The notes under the pieces are model-generated. The model did not search any database. It was not told the origin of the DNA and saw nothing but the letters and a program-made list of their open reading frames with translations. The translations under genes were made by a program, and so were the position numbers. 64,000 nt of DNA. Source: Paenibacillus sp. YPG26. GTDB lineage: Bacteria; Bacillota; Bacilli; Paenibacillales; Paenibacillaceae. Positions 45,475 to 54,237 of the stretch are shown one piece after another. Position 1 is the stretch's first letter. Every line of letters begins with the position of its first letter. The stretch is from contig NZ_CP084530.1 of NCBI RefSeq assembly GCF_023704175.1, forward strand, positions 430,501-494,500. The letters run 5' to 3'.

Positions 45475-45553
45475 CTAACAAATTGAATAACATAATTGAA
45501 GTATTTGCAAATTTGTTATTGTAATTATCCCTAACAGATGCTACATTTGTTAT
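45475..45553. promoter_or_regulatory. Predicted LacI operator cluster before the mannosidase
   Basis: CTAACA at 45531-45536 and TGTTAT at 45548-45553 repeat the 23-base CTAACA-N11-TGTTA layout. Extra half-sites CTAACAAAT (45475) and ATTTGTTAT (45511) lie just upstream. Confidence 0.5.
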
Positions 45554-45596
45554 GAAATGCAAGAGTGTTATCCCAAACGCAGGGAGGAACTAAGTA

Positions 45597-48167
45597 ATGA
45601 TTCAACAACTCAACAATTGGACTTTTAGAGCATGTGATGAGCAGCAGTGGCGTTCTGCGGTAGTGCCTGGCTGCGTGCATACAGATTTACTGCGAAACGG
45701 ACTAATTCCTGATCCATTCTATGGAACGAATGAGCACGATCTGCAGTGGATTGACAAGAAGGACTGGGAGTACCAATCAGAATTTGAGGCAGGACCCGAG
45801 CTGCTCGGGTTAACCCGGATCGATCTGGTATTTGAAGGTCTGGATACCTATGCGGATGTGTACCTGAACGAGCAGCCGATTCTGGCGGCTGATAATATGT
45901 TCCGGATCTGGAAAGTTGATGTGAAGGAGCAGCTTAAGCCGGGGCTTAATCAACTTCGGATTCGTTTTCGTTCACCGATTCATGAGGATCTTCCTAAGCT
46001 TGAGAAGCTGGGGTATGCCCTTCCGGCACCGAATGACCAGTCTGAGCTTGGCGGGCTAGAGAATAAGAGGGTAAGTATTTTTGCAAGGAAGGCCCCTTAC
46101 CACTATGGCTGGGACTGGGGACCGCGCTTTGTGACCAGCGGCATCTGGCGTGAAGTCCGGCTCGAAGGATGGTCACAGCTTCAGATTACCGATCTGTATA
46201 TTCGCCAGGACGAAGTGACTGCCGAAGCGGCCAAGCTTACGGCTGTAGCCGAAGTGAATGCTGAGGCGAACTGGGCGGGCACGCTTCGCATAACGGCAGG
46301 CGGTAAGCAGTGGGAGCAGCCAGTCCAGATTACTGCCGGCCAGTCTACGGTGTCTGCGGATGTGGAACTCGCAAGTCCAGATCTATGGTGGTGTCAGGGG
46401 TTAGGTGAAGCCCATATGTACACGTTCCAAGCTGAACTGCTGTTCGAAGAGGAGGAGCTTGCGAAGAAATCCGTTCGGACAGGATTGAGAGATCTGAAGC
46501 TCATCCGTGAAAGGGATGAAGCGGGGGTATCCTTCTATTTCCAGCTGAACGGGGTACCTGTCTATGTGAAGGGTGCGAACCACATTCCAAATGACAGCTT
46601 TACGGCAGAGGTCACTCGTGAGCGGTATCTTCATGAGATTGTCACTGCGGTGGAATCGAACATGAACATGCTCCGTGTATGGGGCGGCGGTATTTATGAA
46701 GAGGACGTCTTCTATGAGCTGTGTGATGAGTATGGCCTGTTGGTATGGCAGGACTTCATGTTCGCCTGCAGTATGTATCCCGGAGATGAGGCTTTCTTAA
46801 ATAGCGTTCGCGCAGAGGCGGTAGATAATGTGAAGCGTCTTCGCAACCACCCCTCCTTAGCCCTCTGGTGTGGGAATAATGAGATTGATTCGGCTTGGGC
46901 GCACTATGTGGAGGACGCAGGCTGGGGCTGGAAGAAGGATTACAGTCCCGAGATGCGTGAGAAGCTGTGGGCGGATTATGAAGCGATCTTCCATAAGCTG
47001 CTGCCGGAGGTTGTCTCTGAGCTGTCCGGGAACATTGCATACTGGCCATCTTCTCCGCTCCGCAATCTGACCGGGGACCAAGAGCAGCACGCGCATAAGA
47101 CAACCGGAGACGGGGATATTCACTATTGGGGTGTGTGGCATGCGATTGAGCCTTTCGAGAACTACAACAAGAATGTAGGGCGCTTCATGAGCGAATACGG
47201 CTTCCAGTCCTTCCCTGAGTTGAAGTCGGTTCTTGAATATGCACCGGAAGAGGCGCTGGAGCTCGAATCCGAGATTATGCTGGCCCACCAGAAGAATGGC
47301 CGCGGGAATCTGCTAATTAAGGAATACATGGATATGTATCTGCCTGAGCCCAAGAACTTTAAGTCATTCCTGTATATGAGCCAGGTTCTGCAGGCTGAGG
47401 CGATTACCATGGCTATTGAAGCGCACCGCCGCAGCAAGCCTTACTGCATGGGGACGCTGTACTGGCAGATGAACGACTGCTGGCCAGTGGCTTCATGGGC
47501 CGGAATGGATTATCAAGGGCGCTGGAAAGCACTGCAGTATGCGGTGAAGCGAAGCTTTGCCCCTGTGGTGGTTATTGTACAATCGGTCGGGGACGACATT
47601 AACTTCTATGCTGTATCGGATCTTGGAACGGTGATTCAGGCTGAGCTTGTTACCGAGCTTCGCAAGCTCTCTGGAGAACTGATCCTTCAGAAGGTACATT
47701 CAGTTGCCCTGGGTGCGGGCGAATCTACAGAAGTATTCCATATCACAAGGAATGAGCTGCTGGGCGGCCTGGATTCTCATGACGTAATCCTGACAGCGGT
47801 GCTGAAGCAGGGCGGAGACGTCATTGCGGCAAGAGAGCATTACCTGGCACCTGAGAAAGAGCTTAAGCTGGTTAAGCCGAATATCAAGCTGACCGAAGCC
47901 ACAGATGAGAGCGGCGGTACAGTCTATACACTGGAGACGGACACCTTGGCCAGACAGGTATGGCTATCCACACCGGAAGAAGGCATTTTCTCCGACAACT
48001 TCTTCGATCTGGTTCCGGGTCAGCCAAGAACAGTAGAGTTCAAGCTCCGGTCCGGAGAAGGCTCATTCGTACCTGCTGCGGCATCCCGATTGGACATCAA
48101 ATCGATGGCCGACTTTGTAGGTGAGGCATCGCTCGTGCAGCTAAGTGAGATTAAAGCTTCCAAGTAA
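45597..48167 (+). CDS. Beta-mannosidase, glycoside hydrolase family 2
   Basis: 856 residues, cytoplasmic (no signal peptide), a usual length for GH2 mannosidases. It opens with the sugar-binding jelly-roll part (VVPGCVHTDLLRNGLIPDPFYG), typical of this group. The TIM barrel carries the acid/base Glu429 in LALWCGNNEIDSAW and the nucleophile Glu533 in FMSEYGFQSFPE. It removes terminal beta-mannose from oligosaccharides such as mannobiose. GGGAGG ribosome site; regulated with the LacI gene by shared operators. No transporter accompanies it. Confidence 0.92.
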   Translation: MIQQLNNWTFRACDEQQWRSAVVPGCVHTDLLRNGLIPDPFYGTNEHDLQWIDKKDWEYQSEFEAGPELLGLTRIDLVFEGLDTYADVYLNEQPILAADNMFRIWKVDVKEQLKPGLNQLRIRFRSPIHEDLPKLEKLGYALPAPNDQSELGGLENKRVSIFARKAPYHYGWDWGPRFVTSGIWREVRLEGWSQLQITDLYIRQDEVTAEAAKLTAVAEVNAEANWAGTLRITAGGKQWEQPVQITAGQSTVSADVELASPDLWWCQGLGEAHMYTFQAELLFEEEELAKKSVRTGLRDLKLIRERDEAGVSFYFQLNGVPVYVKGANHIPNDSFTAEVTRERYLHEIVTAVESNMNMLRVWGGGIYEEDVFYELCDEYGLLVWQDFMFACSMYPGDEAFLNSVRAEAVDNVKRLRNHPSLALWCGNNEIDSAWAHYVEDAGWGWKKDYSPEMREKLWADYEAIFHKLLPEVVSELSGNIAYWPSSPLRNLTGDQEQHAHKTTGDGDIHYWGVWHAIEPFENYNKNVGRFMSEYGFQSFPELKSVLEYAPEEALELESEIMLAHQKNGRGNLLIKEYMDMYLPEPKNFKSFLYMSQVLQAEAITMAIEAHRRSKPYCMGTLYWQMNDCWPVASWAGMDYQGRWKALQYAVKRSFAPVVVIVQSVGDDINFYAVSDLGTVIQAELVTELRKLSGELILQKVHSVALGAGESTEVFHITRNELLGGLDSHDVILTAVLKQGGDVIAAREHYLAPEKELKLVKPNIKLTEATDESGGTVYTLETDTLARQVWLSTPEEGIFSDNFFDLVPGQPRTVEFKLRSGEGSFVPAAASRLDIKSMADFVGEASLVQLSEIKASK

Positions 48168-48205
48168 GCAGCTCCAAGGCAAGGCTTATATTGACAGATA
48201 GATGG

Positions 48206-48240
48206 ACTCATCCTCTGCTAGTTCGGGGGATGAGTTTTTT
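48206..48240 (+). terminator. Terminator of the mannosidase
   Basis: Arms ACTCATCC / GGATGAGT with T6. Confidence 0.85.
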
Positions 48241-48434
48241 GCTTTTCGGCTCTTCAGGCATGATTTCGGTGCTTGTGCATATACATCAAAACATACTGAA
48301 ATTAATCCTATAAATTTAGTATACATTATGATACAATAATCAGGCACATCATCTTTCTGGTGCTGTAAGGATTCTCTGTGTACCAGATCCGGGTAATCAT
48401 TCATAATTAGTGCGATAAGAGGGGGATATTTATT

Positions 48435-49826
48435 ATGACTACATTTTGGGTCATACTCAACGTAGTTGTTATGCTGGTTCTTGTGGGCTTTTTACTGTGG
48501 CTGCAGAAGAAGCATGTATCATTTACCAAGCGTGTATTTGCCGGGCTGGGCCTGGGGATTGTATTCGGGGTTATTTTGCAGCTTGTATCGAAGCCTGATT
48601 CAGAAGTGGTGGCCAAGTCAACAGATTGGTTCAATCTGATTGGTTACGGTTATGTGGGACTTCTTCAGATGATTGTTGTGCCACTGATTATGGTGTCGAT
48701 CATCTCGGCGATCATGAACCTGAAGGGCAAGCAGAACCTGGGCAAGATCAGTGCTTCAATCATTGCTGTACTGCTGATTACCACCGCCATTGCGGCGTCT
48801 GTAAGTATTGTAACGAGCCTTAGCTTCAACCTGAAGGCGATCGAGATCCAGAGCGGGGATAAAGAGCAGCAGCAGGGCGCGAAGCTGGAGGAACGCCTTG
48901 GTGATGTGAAGGATCTGACGATTCCTCAGCAAATTCTTGAATTTATTCCTACCAATCCGTTCGAGGATATGACCGGAGCCCGCCGTTCTTCTACGCTGGC
49001 TGTCGTTATTTTCTCCGCATTCATCGGGATTGCTGTACTGGGTCTGGATAAGAAGAAGCCGGAGCAGGCAGACACTTTTCGTAAAATAGTAGATGCCGTA
49101 TACGCCGTAGTTATGCGCATTGTAACCCTGGTGCTCAGACTAACCCCTTACGGGATTCTAGCCCTGATGGCGAAGACGATTGCCACGACGAATGCGGATT
49201 CGATCGTGAAGCTGATCAAGTTCGTAGGGGCTTCTTATGTGGCACTTATCATTATGTTCATTATCCACCTGATTCTGCTGGCCTTGTTCGGCTACAATCC
49301 GGTCAGATACGTTCGCAAGGTGCTTCCAACGCTTGTGTTCGCGTTCACTTCACGTTCAAGCGCGGCAACGATTCCGCTTAATGTGGAGACACAGACGAAG
49401 AAGCTTGGCGTTCCAACAGGGATCGCCAACCTGGCGGCGAGCTTCGGGGCTACCATCGGCCAGAATGGCTGCGCCGGGATTTATCCTGCGATGCTGGCTG
49501 TCATGATCGCGCCAACTGTCGGCATAGATCCGCTTAGCTGGGATTTCATCCTGACCCTGATTCTTGTGGTAACCATCAGTTCATTCGGGGTAGCCGGAGT
49601 CGGTGGCGGAGCAACCTTCGCTTCCCTGATCGTGCTCTCCACGATGAACCTGCCGGTTGCGCTGGCCGGTCTCTTAATCTCGGTTGAGCCGCTGATCGAT
49701 ATGGGCCGTACGGCTCTGAACGTCAACGATTCTATTACAGCTGGTGTAATTACAGGTAAGATTCTTGGTGAGAATGACAAAGAAGTGTTCGACAAGGATG
49801 TGGACCTGGACGTAGCAACAGCTTAA
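48435..49826 (+). CDS. tcyP: L-cystine symporter TcyP (dicarboxylate/amino acid:cation symporter family)
   Basis: 463 residues, the same length as Bacillus subtilis TcyP as I recall. The N-terminus (QKKHVSFTKRVFAGLGLGIVFG) and YGYVGLLQMIVVPLIMVSIISAIM are close to that protein. The substrate/cation-binding regions FTSRSSAATIPLNVE and ASFGATIGQNGCAGIYPAM are intact. It takes up cystine with a cation. GAGGGGG ribosome site. A TATGAT/TACAAT -10 candidate lies near 48327-48337. I saw no S-box or T-box leader. Confidence 0.9.
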   Translation: MTTFWVILNVVVMLVLVGFLLWLQKKHVSFTKRVFAGLGLGIVFGVILQLVSKPDSEVVAKSTDWFNLIGYGYVGLLQMIVVPLIMVSIISAIMNLKGKQNLGKISASIIAVLLITTAIAASVSIVTSLSFNLKAIEIQSGDKEQQQGAKLEERLGDVKDLTIPQQILEFIPTNPFEDMTGARRSSTLAVVIFSAFIGIAVLGLDKKKPEQADTFRKIVDAVYAVVMRIVTLVLRLTPYGILALMAKTIATTNADSIVKLIKFVGASYVALIIMFIIHLILLALFGYNPVRYVRKVLPTLVFAFTSRSSAATIPLNVETQTKKLGVPTGIANLAASFGATIGQNGCAGIYPAMLAVMIAPTVGIDPLSWDFILTLILVVTISSFGVAGVGGGATFASLIVLSTMNLPVALAGLLISVEPLIDMGRTALNVNDSITAGVITGKILGENDKEVFDKDVDLDVATA

Positions 49827-49861
49827 TAGGAAGTCGTGCTGAATTATATAGCTGCGTAACA

Positions 49862-49900
49862 AAGAAATCCCGGACTGCTGAGGCGGTCCGGGATTTCTTT
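49862..49900. terminator. Bidirectional terminator after tcyP
   Basis: Arms AAGAAATCCCGGAC / GTCCGGGATTTCTTT with a 10-base loop. Confidence 0.9.
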
Positions 49901-49986
49901 GTATATGCGGGAATGCTGCGTTATCGGTCAGCCGTAAGTCACATCATGGCGAGTATACTGTTGCAAATCTATACAACCAAAGGCGA

Positions 49987-51132
49987 TCAAATGTCCTCAA
50001 ACCGGATGTCATGAGATTTAGCACTCGCTGCGGCAAAGTGAAGCAATCGTGCGCCTTCTTCAGTTAGAGCCTCCTTCTCTTGAATCGTTAGCGGCTTAAA
50101 GGGCTCAATTAGAAGGACTGCACGTCCTCTCTCACGCTTGAGGGTCCAAGTTCCACAGACGAACCCACCCAGAAGCAAAGTGGGCCTGACCAAGCCGTTC
50201 TTGGTACATACACGAGGCTGAATGTTCTTGTCGATGATTCGCGTACGATCGGCGTAGGATAGCAGCATATTGTCGAATTCACCCAGGAACCGTGGAGGTG
50301 CAGGCGTACTAGGATCAGGTCTTGGTGCTCCTGGCAGATCGAACAGCTCGGATCCGTGTTCATCTCGAAATGTGATCAGCTGCGGCCTAAGACGCTCCAC
50401 AGCCTCACTCAGCCGGGTGAGTCCTGACCAGACTTGAATATCCTTCACTGAAGCCGGACCGAAGGCGGCGAGATAACGAACCACCATCTGATCTGCGGAC
50501 GACACGGGGGATAGCGGCTGGCCTAGCCATTTCTCCGCAGAGGTATGAACGGCCTGCCCGCTCTTCCCCCATAATCCGCGGGGCGGCAGCTGCACGAGCG
50601 GAACTGAATTTCGCACGGCAGCCGAGAGAGCGGAAGGTTCGTATCCAGGGTAGATGACCTGCAGGCTTTGGCCAAGCTGCTGAGCGGTTAATGGAGTCTC
50701 TTCCACGAGGTCCCTTCCTCTGGAGGCCAGCTCATTAAGATTAAGGCCTGTTAGAGCCTTGCCGAAGGCACCTTGCAAGCTGCGGTCCAGCACCGGTTGC
50801 AGATTAGGCCGGAAAGACAGGCAATCCCCTGCGGATACCAGATGAATGGTGGAGCGCATCAAGGCTATGCGCACCGCCTTTTTCTCCTGAAGAAGATGGG
50901 ATAATTCCTCTGGATTAAATGTCTCAAGCCGCGCCCAGAGTGCGAAGTAGGGGGCGCTCGGAGACTGGGCTTGCAGCCCGGCTAGCCGCTCTATGGCCTC
51001 AAGGGAAGGCAGCTCCTCGCGGCACAGAAGCATTTGTCTTGCCAGCAGGGCCCGGTTGAGGGCGCGGGTACTGAGCACAGGAAGCTCCTCTTTGCCAGAG
51101 ATGGCTTCTGGGGCTGTGTTGTCAGAACTCAT
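49987..51132 (-). CDS. Winged-helix DNA-binding / AlkZ-like protein (HTH_42 family)
   Basis: 381 residues from the ATG at 51132 (GGAGG upstream); an upstream TTG would use part of that site. The family mark is LARQMLLCREELPSLEAIERLAGLQAQSPSAPYFAL followed by a lone arginine-rich strand RIALMRSTIHLVS, and late motifs WSGLTRLSEAVERL and FDNMLLSYADRTRI. The family includes AlkZ/YcaQ DNA glycosylases that unhook crosslinks, but most members are uncharacterised. The AlkZ catalytic motif cannot be confirmed by eye. Confidence 0.8.
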   Translation of the reverse strand: MSSDNTAPEAISGKEELPVLSTRALNRALLARQMLLCREELPSLEAIERLAGLQAQSPSAPYFALWARLETFNPEELSHLLQEKKAVRIALMRSTIHLVSAGDCLSFRPNLQPVLDRSLQGAFGKALTGLNLNELASRGRDLVEETPLTAQQLGQSLQVIYPGYEPSALSAAVRNSVPLVQLPPRGLWGKSGQAVHTSAEKWLGQPLSPVSSADQMVVRYLAAFGPASVKDIQVWSGLTRLSEAVERLRPQLITFRDEHGSELFDLPGAPRPDPSTPAPPRFLGEFDNMLLSYADRTRIIDKNIQPRVCTKNGLVRPTLLLGGFVCGTWTLKRERGRAVLLIEPFKPLTIQEKEALTEEGARLLHFAAASAKSHDIRFEDI

Positions 51133-51227
51133 ATCCAGTGCCTCCAATCCAATTTATTCTGAGTGTTCTCAGCCTGGGACAGCAGAATTAGAAATGGTCA
51201 CTTAGAATACCCTCGAAACCTAGCTTG

Positions 51228-51267
51228 GACCTCGCACCCTCACAACATATTGTCAGAGTGCGAGGTC
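51228..51267. repeat. Inverted repeat between two minus-strand genes
   Basis: Arms GACCTCGCAC / GTGCGAGGTC. There is no T-run, so it is a weak terminator candidate for the pentapeptide-repeat gene. Confidence 0.45.
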
Positions 51268-51291
51268 ACATGGGAATTGAGTTCCTCTCTG

Positions 51292-52182
51292 TCACTTGCC
51301 CGAGCTCGGCCAGTGTGCCGGATGAATGAGAGAGAGGGGCAGCTGTGTCGCTGCATCGCCCTTGGCAGCATTCACTTGGGCTTGAGTTAGGAAGATACTG
51401 TGCGATAGATTGGCTCCCCTAAGGTCGGTATCCCGGAGGTCCGCCCCAATCAGATCTGCTCCTCTGAGGTCGGCCTCTCTCAGATCGGCGGCAATCAAGT
51501 AGGCCCCCCGCAGATTGGCTCCACTAAGATTGGCACCTTTGAGCTTGGCCGCAATCAGGTCTGCGCCCCGGCCAATCCCTTTCTTCGGGCGACCTTGAGA
51601 TTGCTTATACTTAAGCTTGGCTTCCTCACGTACAAGCTCGCTTGTCCTTAGCAGCAGAATATTAACCTTGGCCCGGTGGGCTGCCACATCAAGCTGAACA
51701 AGAGAGTCCGGAGTGAGCTGGGTCAGGTGTTCGGTCTCGGCAAGAGCGAGTTCAAGCTCATCCCGGATTTCACGTGCAGGCTCCAGGGTTAACGCTTCGT
51801 TCAGATACCAGAGCAGCTCGTGGAGCTGCCACATTACGGGAAATACCTCGTACATTTGCTTGGCCGATTCAGGATGGGCACGCCAGTCACGTCCCCCATA
51901 GGTAACCTGGGATACCTGTTGTCCTGCGCCAAAGCAGTCATATACCGTACACCCACGAAATCCTAACGGCCTCAGGTTATTATGAACACCGCAGCGGAAG
52001 TCGGACTGTAGATGGTGACAGGGCTGCCCGGCCGGCTTGTCCACTGCGAAGTCCACGGATGCCGCGAAGGGCAGTGCTGTGCAGCATAAGCCAAAACAGT
52101 TCTCGCAGTCTGCTTGCAGATGGCGGGGGCTTTTGACTGATGAAGAATCTGAGTGATAATGACTCTCTAACATGAAATACAT
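51292..52182 (-). CDS. Cys-rich (YkgJ-like) domain fused to pentapeptide repeats
   Basis: 296 residues; start at 52182 or the ATG three codons later. Residues about 25-85 are Cys-rich ([32 protein letters not shown]). This is reminiscent of the CxxCxxCC metal-chelating YkgJ-type family. A helical middle segment follows. Then about 205-275 is a pentapeptide-repeat beta-helix ([25 protein letters not shown] repeats). Pentapeptide repeats in other proteins mimic DNA or shield gyrase. The combination suggests a metal-sensing scaffold, but no function is established. Confidence 0.75.
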   Translation of the reverse strand: MYFMLESHYHSDSSSVKSPRHLQADCENCFGLCCTALPFAASVDFAVDKPAGQPCHHLQSDFRCGVHNNLRPLGFRGCTVYDCFGAGQQVSQVTYGGRDWRAHPESAKQMYEVFPVMWQLHELLWYLNEALTLEPAREIRDELELALAETEHLTQLTPDSLVQLDVAAHRAKVNILLLRTSELVREEAKLKYKQSQGRPKKGIGRGADLIAAKLKGANLSGANLRGAYLIAADLREADLRGADLIGADLRDTDLRGANLSHSIFLTQAQVNAAKGDAATQLPLSLIHPAHWPSSGK

Positions 52183-52347
52183 AATCTCCTTTTTGCCTCA
52201 ATATATTCGAACATATGAATATTCTAATTTTAAGACAAGAAATGGAAATCGCATAGGGGGTGTTCAAATATAATGTTTATTTACTGCTGCGGAGTTATGA
52301 TTAGGGTATGTATGGGCAGTTGTTGCAGCGGCTATGGGAAAAAGGCA

Positions 52348-52376
52348 GAAGAACCGCCCTGGCAGGGCGGTTCTTC
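52348..52376 (-). terminator. Terminator of the crystallin-like gene
   Basis: Arms GAAGAACCGCCCT / AGGGCGGTTCTTC. On the minus strand it runs into TTCTGCCTTTTTCCC. Confidence 0.8.
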
Positions 52377-52388
52377 AAGCTCACGATC

Positions 52389-52754
52389 TTAAATGACGAG
52401 GAATCCGCCGGGTAGATTTCCCGTGCGCCGAATCAGCCTGATCTCTTCTAACGTTAACCGGTTGCTCGACAGGATAATGGAATTCACTTCAAAGCCGAGT
52501 GTTCTCTCCAAATCAGCAATGCTTCTGCTTGTCCGGATGACCCGGAATCTGCCCCTGAAATTGCTGCGCGAGAATAGCACCAGGGTAGCACCTCTGCCGT
52601 TGGACCGGAATCTTAAGCTCTCGGGCTCGTCAAAGATTCGCTCGATATTGCGGATCGCTACGCTCCCTCTGAACACGATTCTTCTTCCTCGAAAGTCTTC
52701 CTCACTAAAAAGAGCCAATCTCGGCAGTAGACGCCGTCCATGTATTGCCCCCAT
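52389..52754 (-). CDS. Beta/gamma-crystallin-like small protein
   Basis: 121 residues from the ATG at 52754 (AAAGGAAG upstream). Two Greek-key-like motifs are visible: LALFSEEDFRGRRIVF and LVLFSRSNFRGRFRVI, each with the Tyr/Phe-x-x-x-x-Phe-x-Gly signature of the crystallin superfamily, and each followed by IRNIERIF or IADLERTL. The C-terminus has an IRRTGNLPGGF tail. The domain often binds calcium in bacterial members. No signal peptide, so likely cytoplasmic or spore-associated. Function unknown. Confidence 0.65.
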   Translation of the reverse strand: MGAIHGRRLLPRLALFSEEDFRGRRIVFRGSVAIRNIERIFDEPESLRFRSNGRGATLVLFSRSNFRGRFRVIRTSRSIADLERTLGFEVNSIILSSNRLTLEEIRLIRRTGNLPGGFLVI

Positions 52755-52854
52755 GAACACACTTCCTTTCATTTCGAAGATTCTATAATCTATGCTGGAA
52801 ATGAAAGGCCGCTTGTGCGTTGCGGAATATACTACGAATTAGGAGGAAATTTAG

Positions 52855-53427
52855 ATGAGTAACCCTATCTTATTATCGTTCCCAGAAGAGTTCGAGACGG
52901 AACGCCTGATCCTGCGGGCTCCCCGATTCGGGGAGGGAGCTTGTATCAATGAAGCTATTCACGAGAGTGTTAATGAGCTTCGCCCTTGGCTGCCTTTTGC
53001 CAGGAGTCTTCCATCTCTAGAGGAATCGGAGGCTTATGTACGCAAGGCTAGACTTAACTTTCTAGAACGGACGGATCTGGTCCTGCACCTGTTCGATAAG
53101 ACCACGGGCCGGTTCGTTGGAAGCAGCGGGCTGCATCGTCTGGACTGGGAGATTCGCAGTTTTGAAATCGGGTATTGGATAAGAACCTCGCGTACAGGTC
53201 AGGGTCTGGCAGGGGAAGCCGTTCAGGGAGTAACCGCCTTTGCTGTTAACCACCTGGACGCGAAGAGGCTGGAGATTAGATGTGACGCTAATAATCAGGC
53301 GAGCCGCCGGGTTGCCGAGCGGGCCGGGTTCACAAGGGAAGGCATACTGCGGAATGCCAGTCTGGATGAACATGGCGCGCCAGCGGATACGATGATTTGG
53401 GCAAAAGTCAAAGGTTATGAATATTAA
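52855..53427 (+). CDS. GNAT acetyltransferase (RimJ/RimL type)
   Basis: 190 residues. The typical RimJ/L course is visible: ETERLILRAPRFGE at the start, IGYWIRTSRTGQGLAGEAV (acetyl-CoA loop RTGQGLA), then LDAKRLEIRCDANNQASRRVAERAGF. It transfers acetyl from acetyl-CoA to a protein N-terminus or small amine; the substrate is unknown. AGGAGG ribosome site. Confidence 0.9.
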   Translation: MSNPILLSFPEEFETERLILRAPRFGEGACINEAIHESVNELRPWLPFARSLPSLEESEAYVRKARLNFLERTDLVLHLFDKTTGRFVGSSGLHRLDWEIRSFEIGYWIRTSRTGQGLAGEAVQGVTAFAVNHLDAKRLEIRCDANNQASRRVAERAGFTREGILRNASLDEHGAPADTMIWAKVKGYEY

Positions 53428-53451
53428 TCTAACTATGAATAGTTCCGCTTA

Positions 53452-54231
53452 TTATTTAGACGCTTCCCAAGAGTTCCGGGCCGCATGAATACAATCGGCG
53501 ATGGCCTTTTTTACAAGCTCGGGTTCAGTGAACTGGGGGAAATGCCCGCTGTTAGCCGCGATAATGTGCTGTCCTTGATGGCTTAATCCTACCAGATTCA
53601 GCTGATTCCTTTGTCGGGTATCAAAGGCGCTTTCGGGCATCATTGGCGGCTTCTTCCCCCCGGAGACCACGTACAAGGGAATCTGTGGAAAAGGACCTGC
53701 CTCCGCGATCTGCCGCGTTGTCTCCTCAACATAATTCACCTCATTCCATTTGCGGTGAGCGGATAGAGAGTCGAACATGCCGAGCAGCCGGTTGAGGCCC
53801 CGGATGAACGGCCCCTGGGTCTGGTTAATAGCCAGATCCAGCTCATGACTGGATTCAAGCAGCACGACCCCGGCGACCTCCGCCGCATATTGCCGGGCGA
53901 ACAAGTTCGCATAGAATCCCCCCAGGGAGTGTCCAACCAGAATATAAGGGGGGCGCACTCCGATCTTTTGCAGCAGCTGCCTGAGTGAAGCGACGATGGC
54001 CTGCCCGTGCTGGGGAGTGGACGGCTTGTCGCTGCCGCCAACGCCCAGCCGGTTATAAGCCACTACGCGGGTCTGATCGGCAATATCATGGTAGACCTTC
54101 ATCCATCCCTCGATAGGTCCGCTGCCTCCATTAATGAGGATAACCGTAGGGGTTCCTTCGCCGGACTCTGCATATTCCATAGTGCCATGGGAAGTTTGGA
54201 TCTTCCTTTTGGGAATAGATTTCATCATCAC
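53452..54231 (-). CDS. Alpha/beta hydrolase
   Basis: 259 residues. The oxyanion and nucleophile elbow features are present: VILINGGSGPIEGW, and GHSLGG with the nucleophile Ser102. The catalytic His is in NSGHFPQFTEPELV near the C-terminus. No signal peptide. It is 6 bases from the convergent-side stop of the M23 gene, in the same direction and downstream of it, so it may be cotranscribed. Esterase or peptidase substrate unknown. Confidence 0.85.
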   Translation of the reverse strand: MMMKSIPKRKIQTSHGTMEYAESGEGTPTVILINGGSGPIEGWMKVYHDIADQTRVVAYNRLGVGGSDKPSTPQHGQAIVASLRQLLQKIGVRPPYILVGHSLGGFYANLFARQYAAEVAGVVLLESSHELDLAINQTQGPFIRGLNRLLGMFDSLSAHRKWNEVNYVEETTRQIAEAGPFPQIPLYVVSGGKKPPMMPESAFDTRQRNQLNLVGLSHQGQHIIAANSGHFPQFTEPELVKKAIADCIHAARNSWEASK

Positions 54232-54237
54232 ACCTCG

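Noticed and set aside
48241..48434. S-box or T-box leader before tcyP
   Set aside because: No conserved SAM-I or T-box elements could be drawn.
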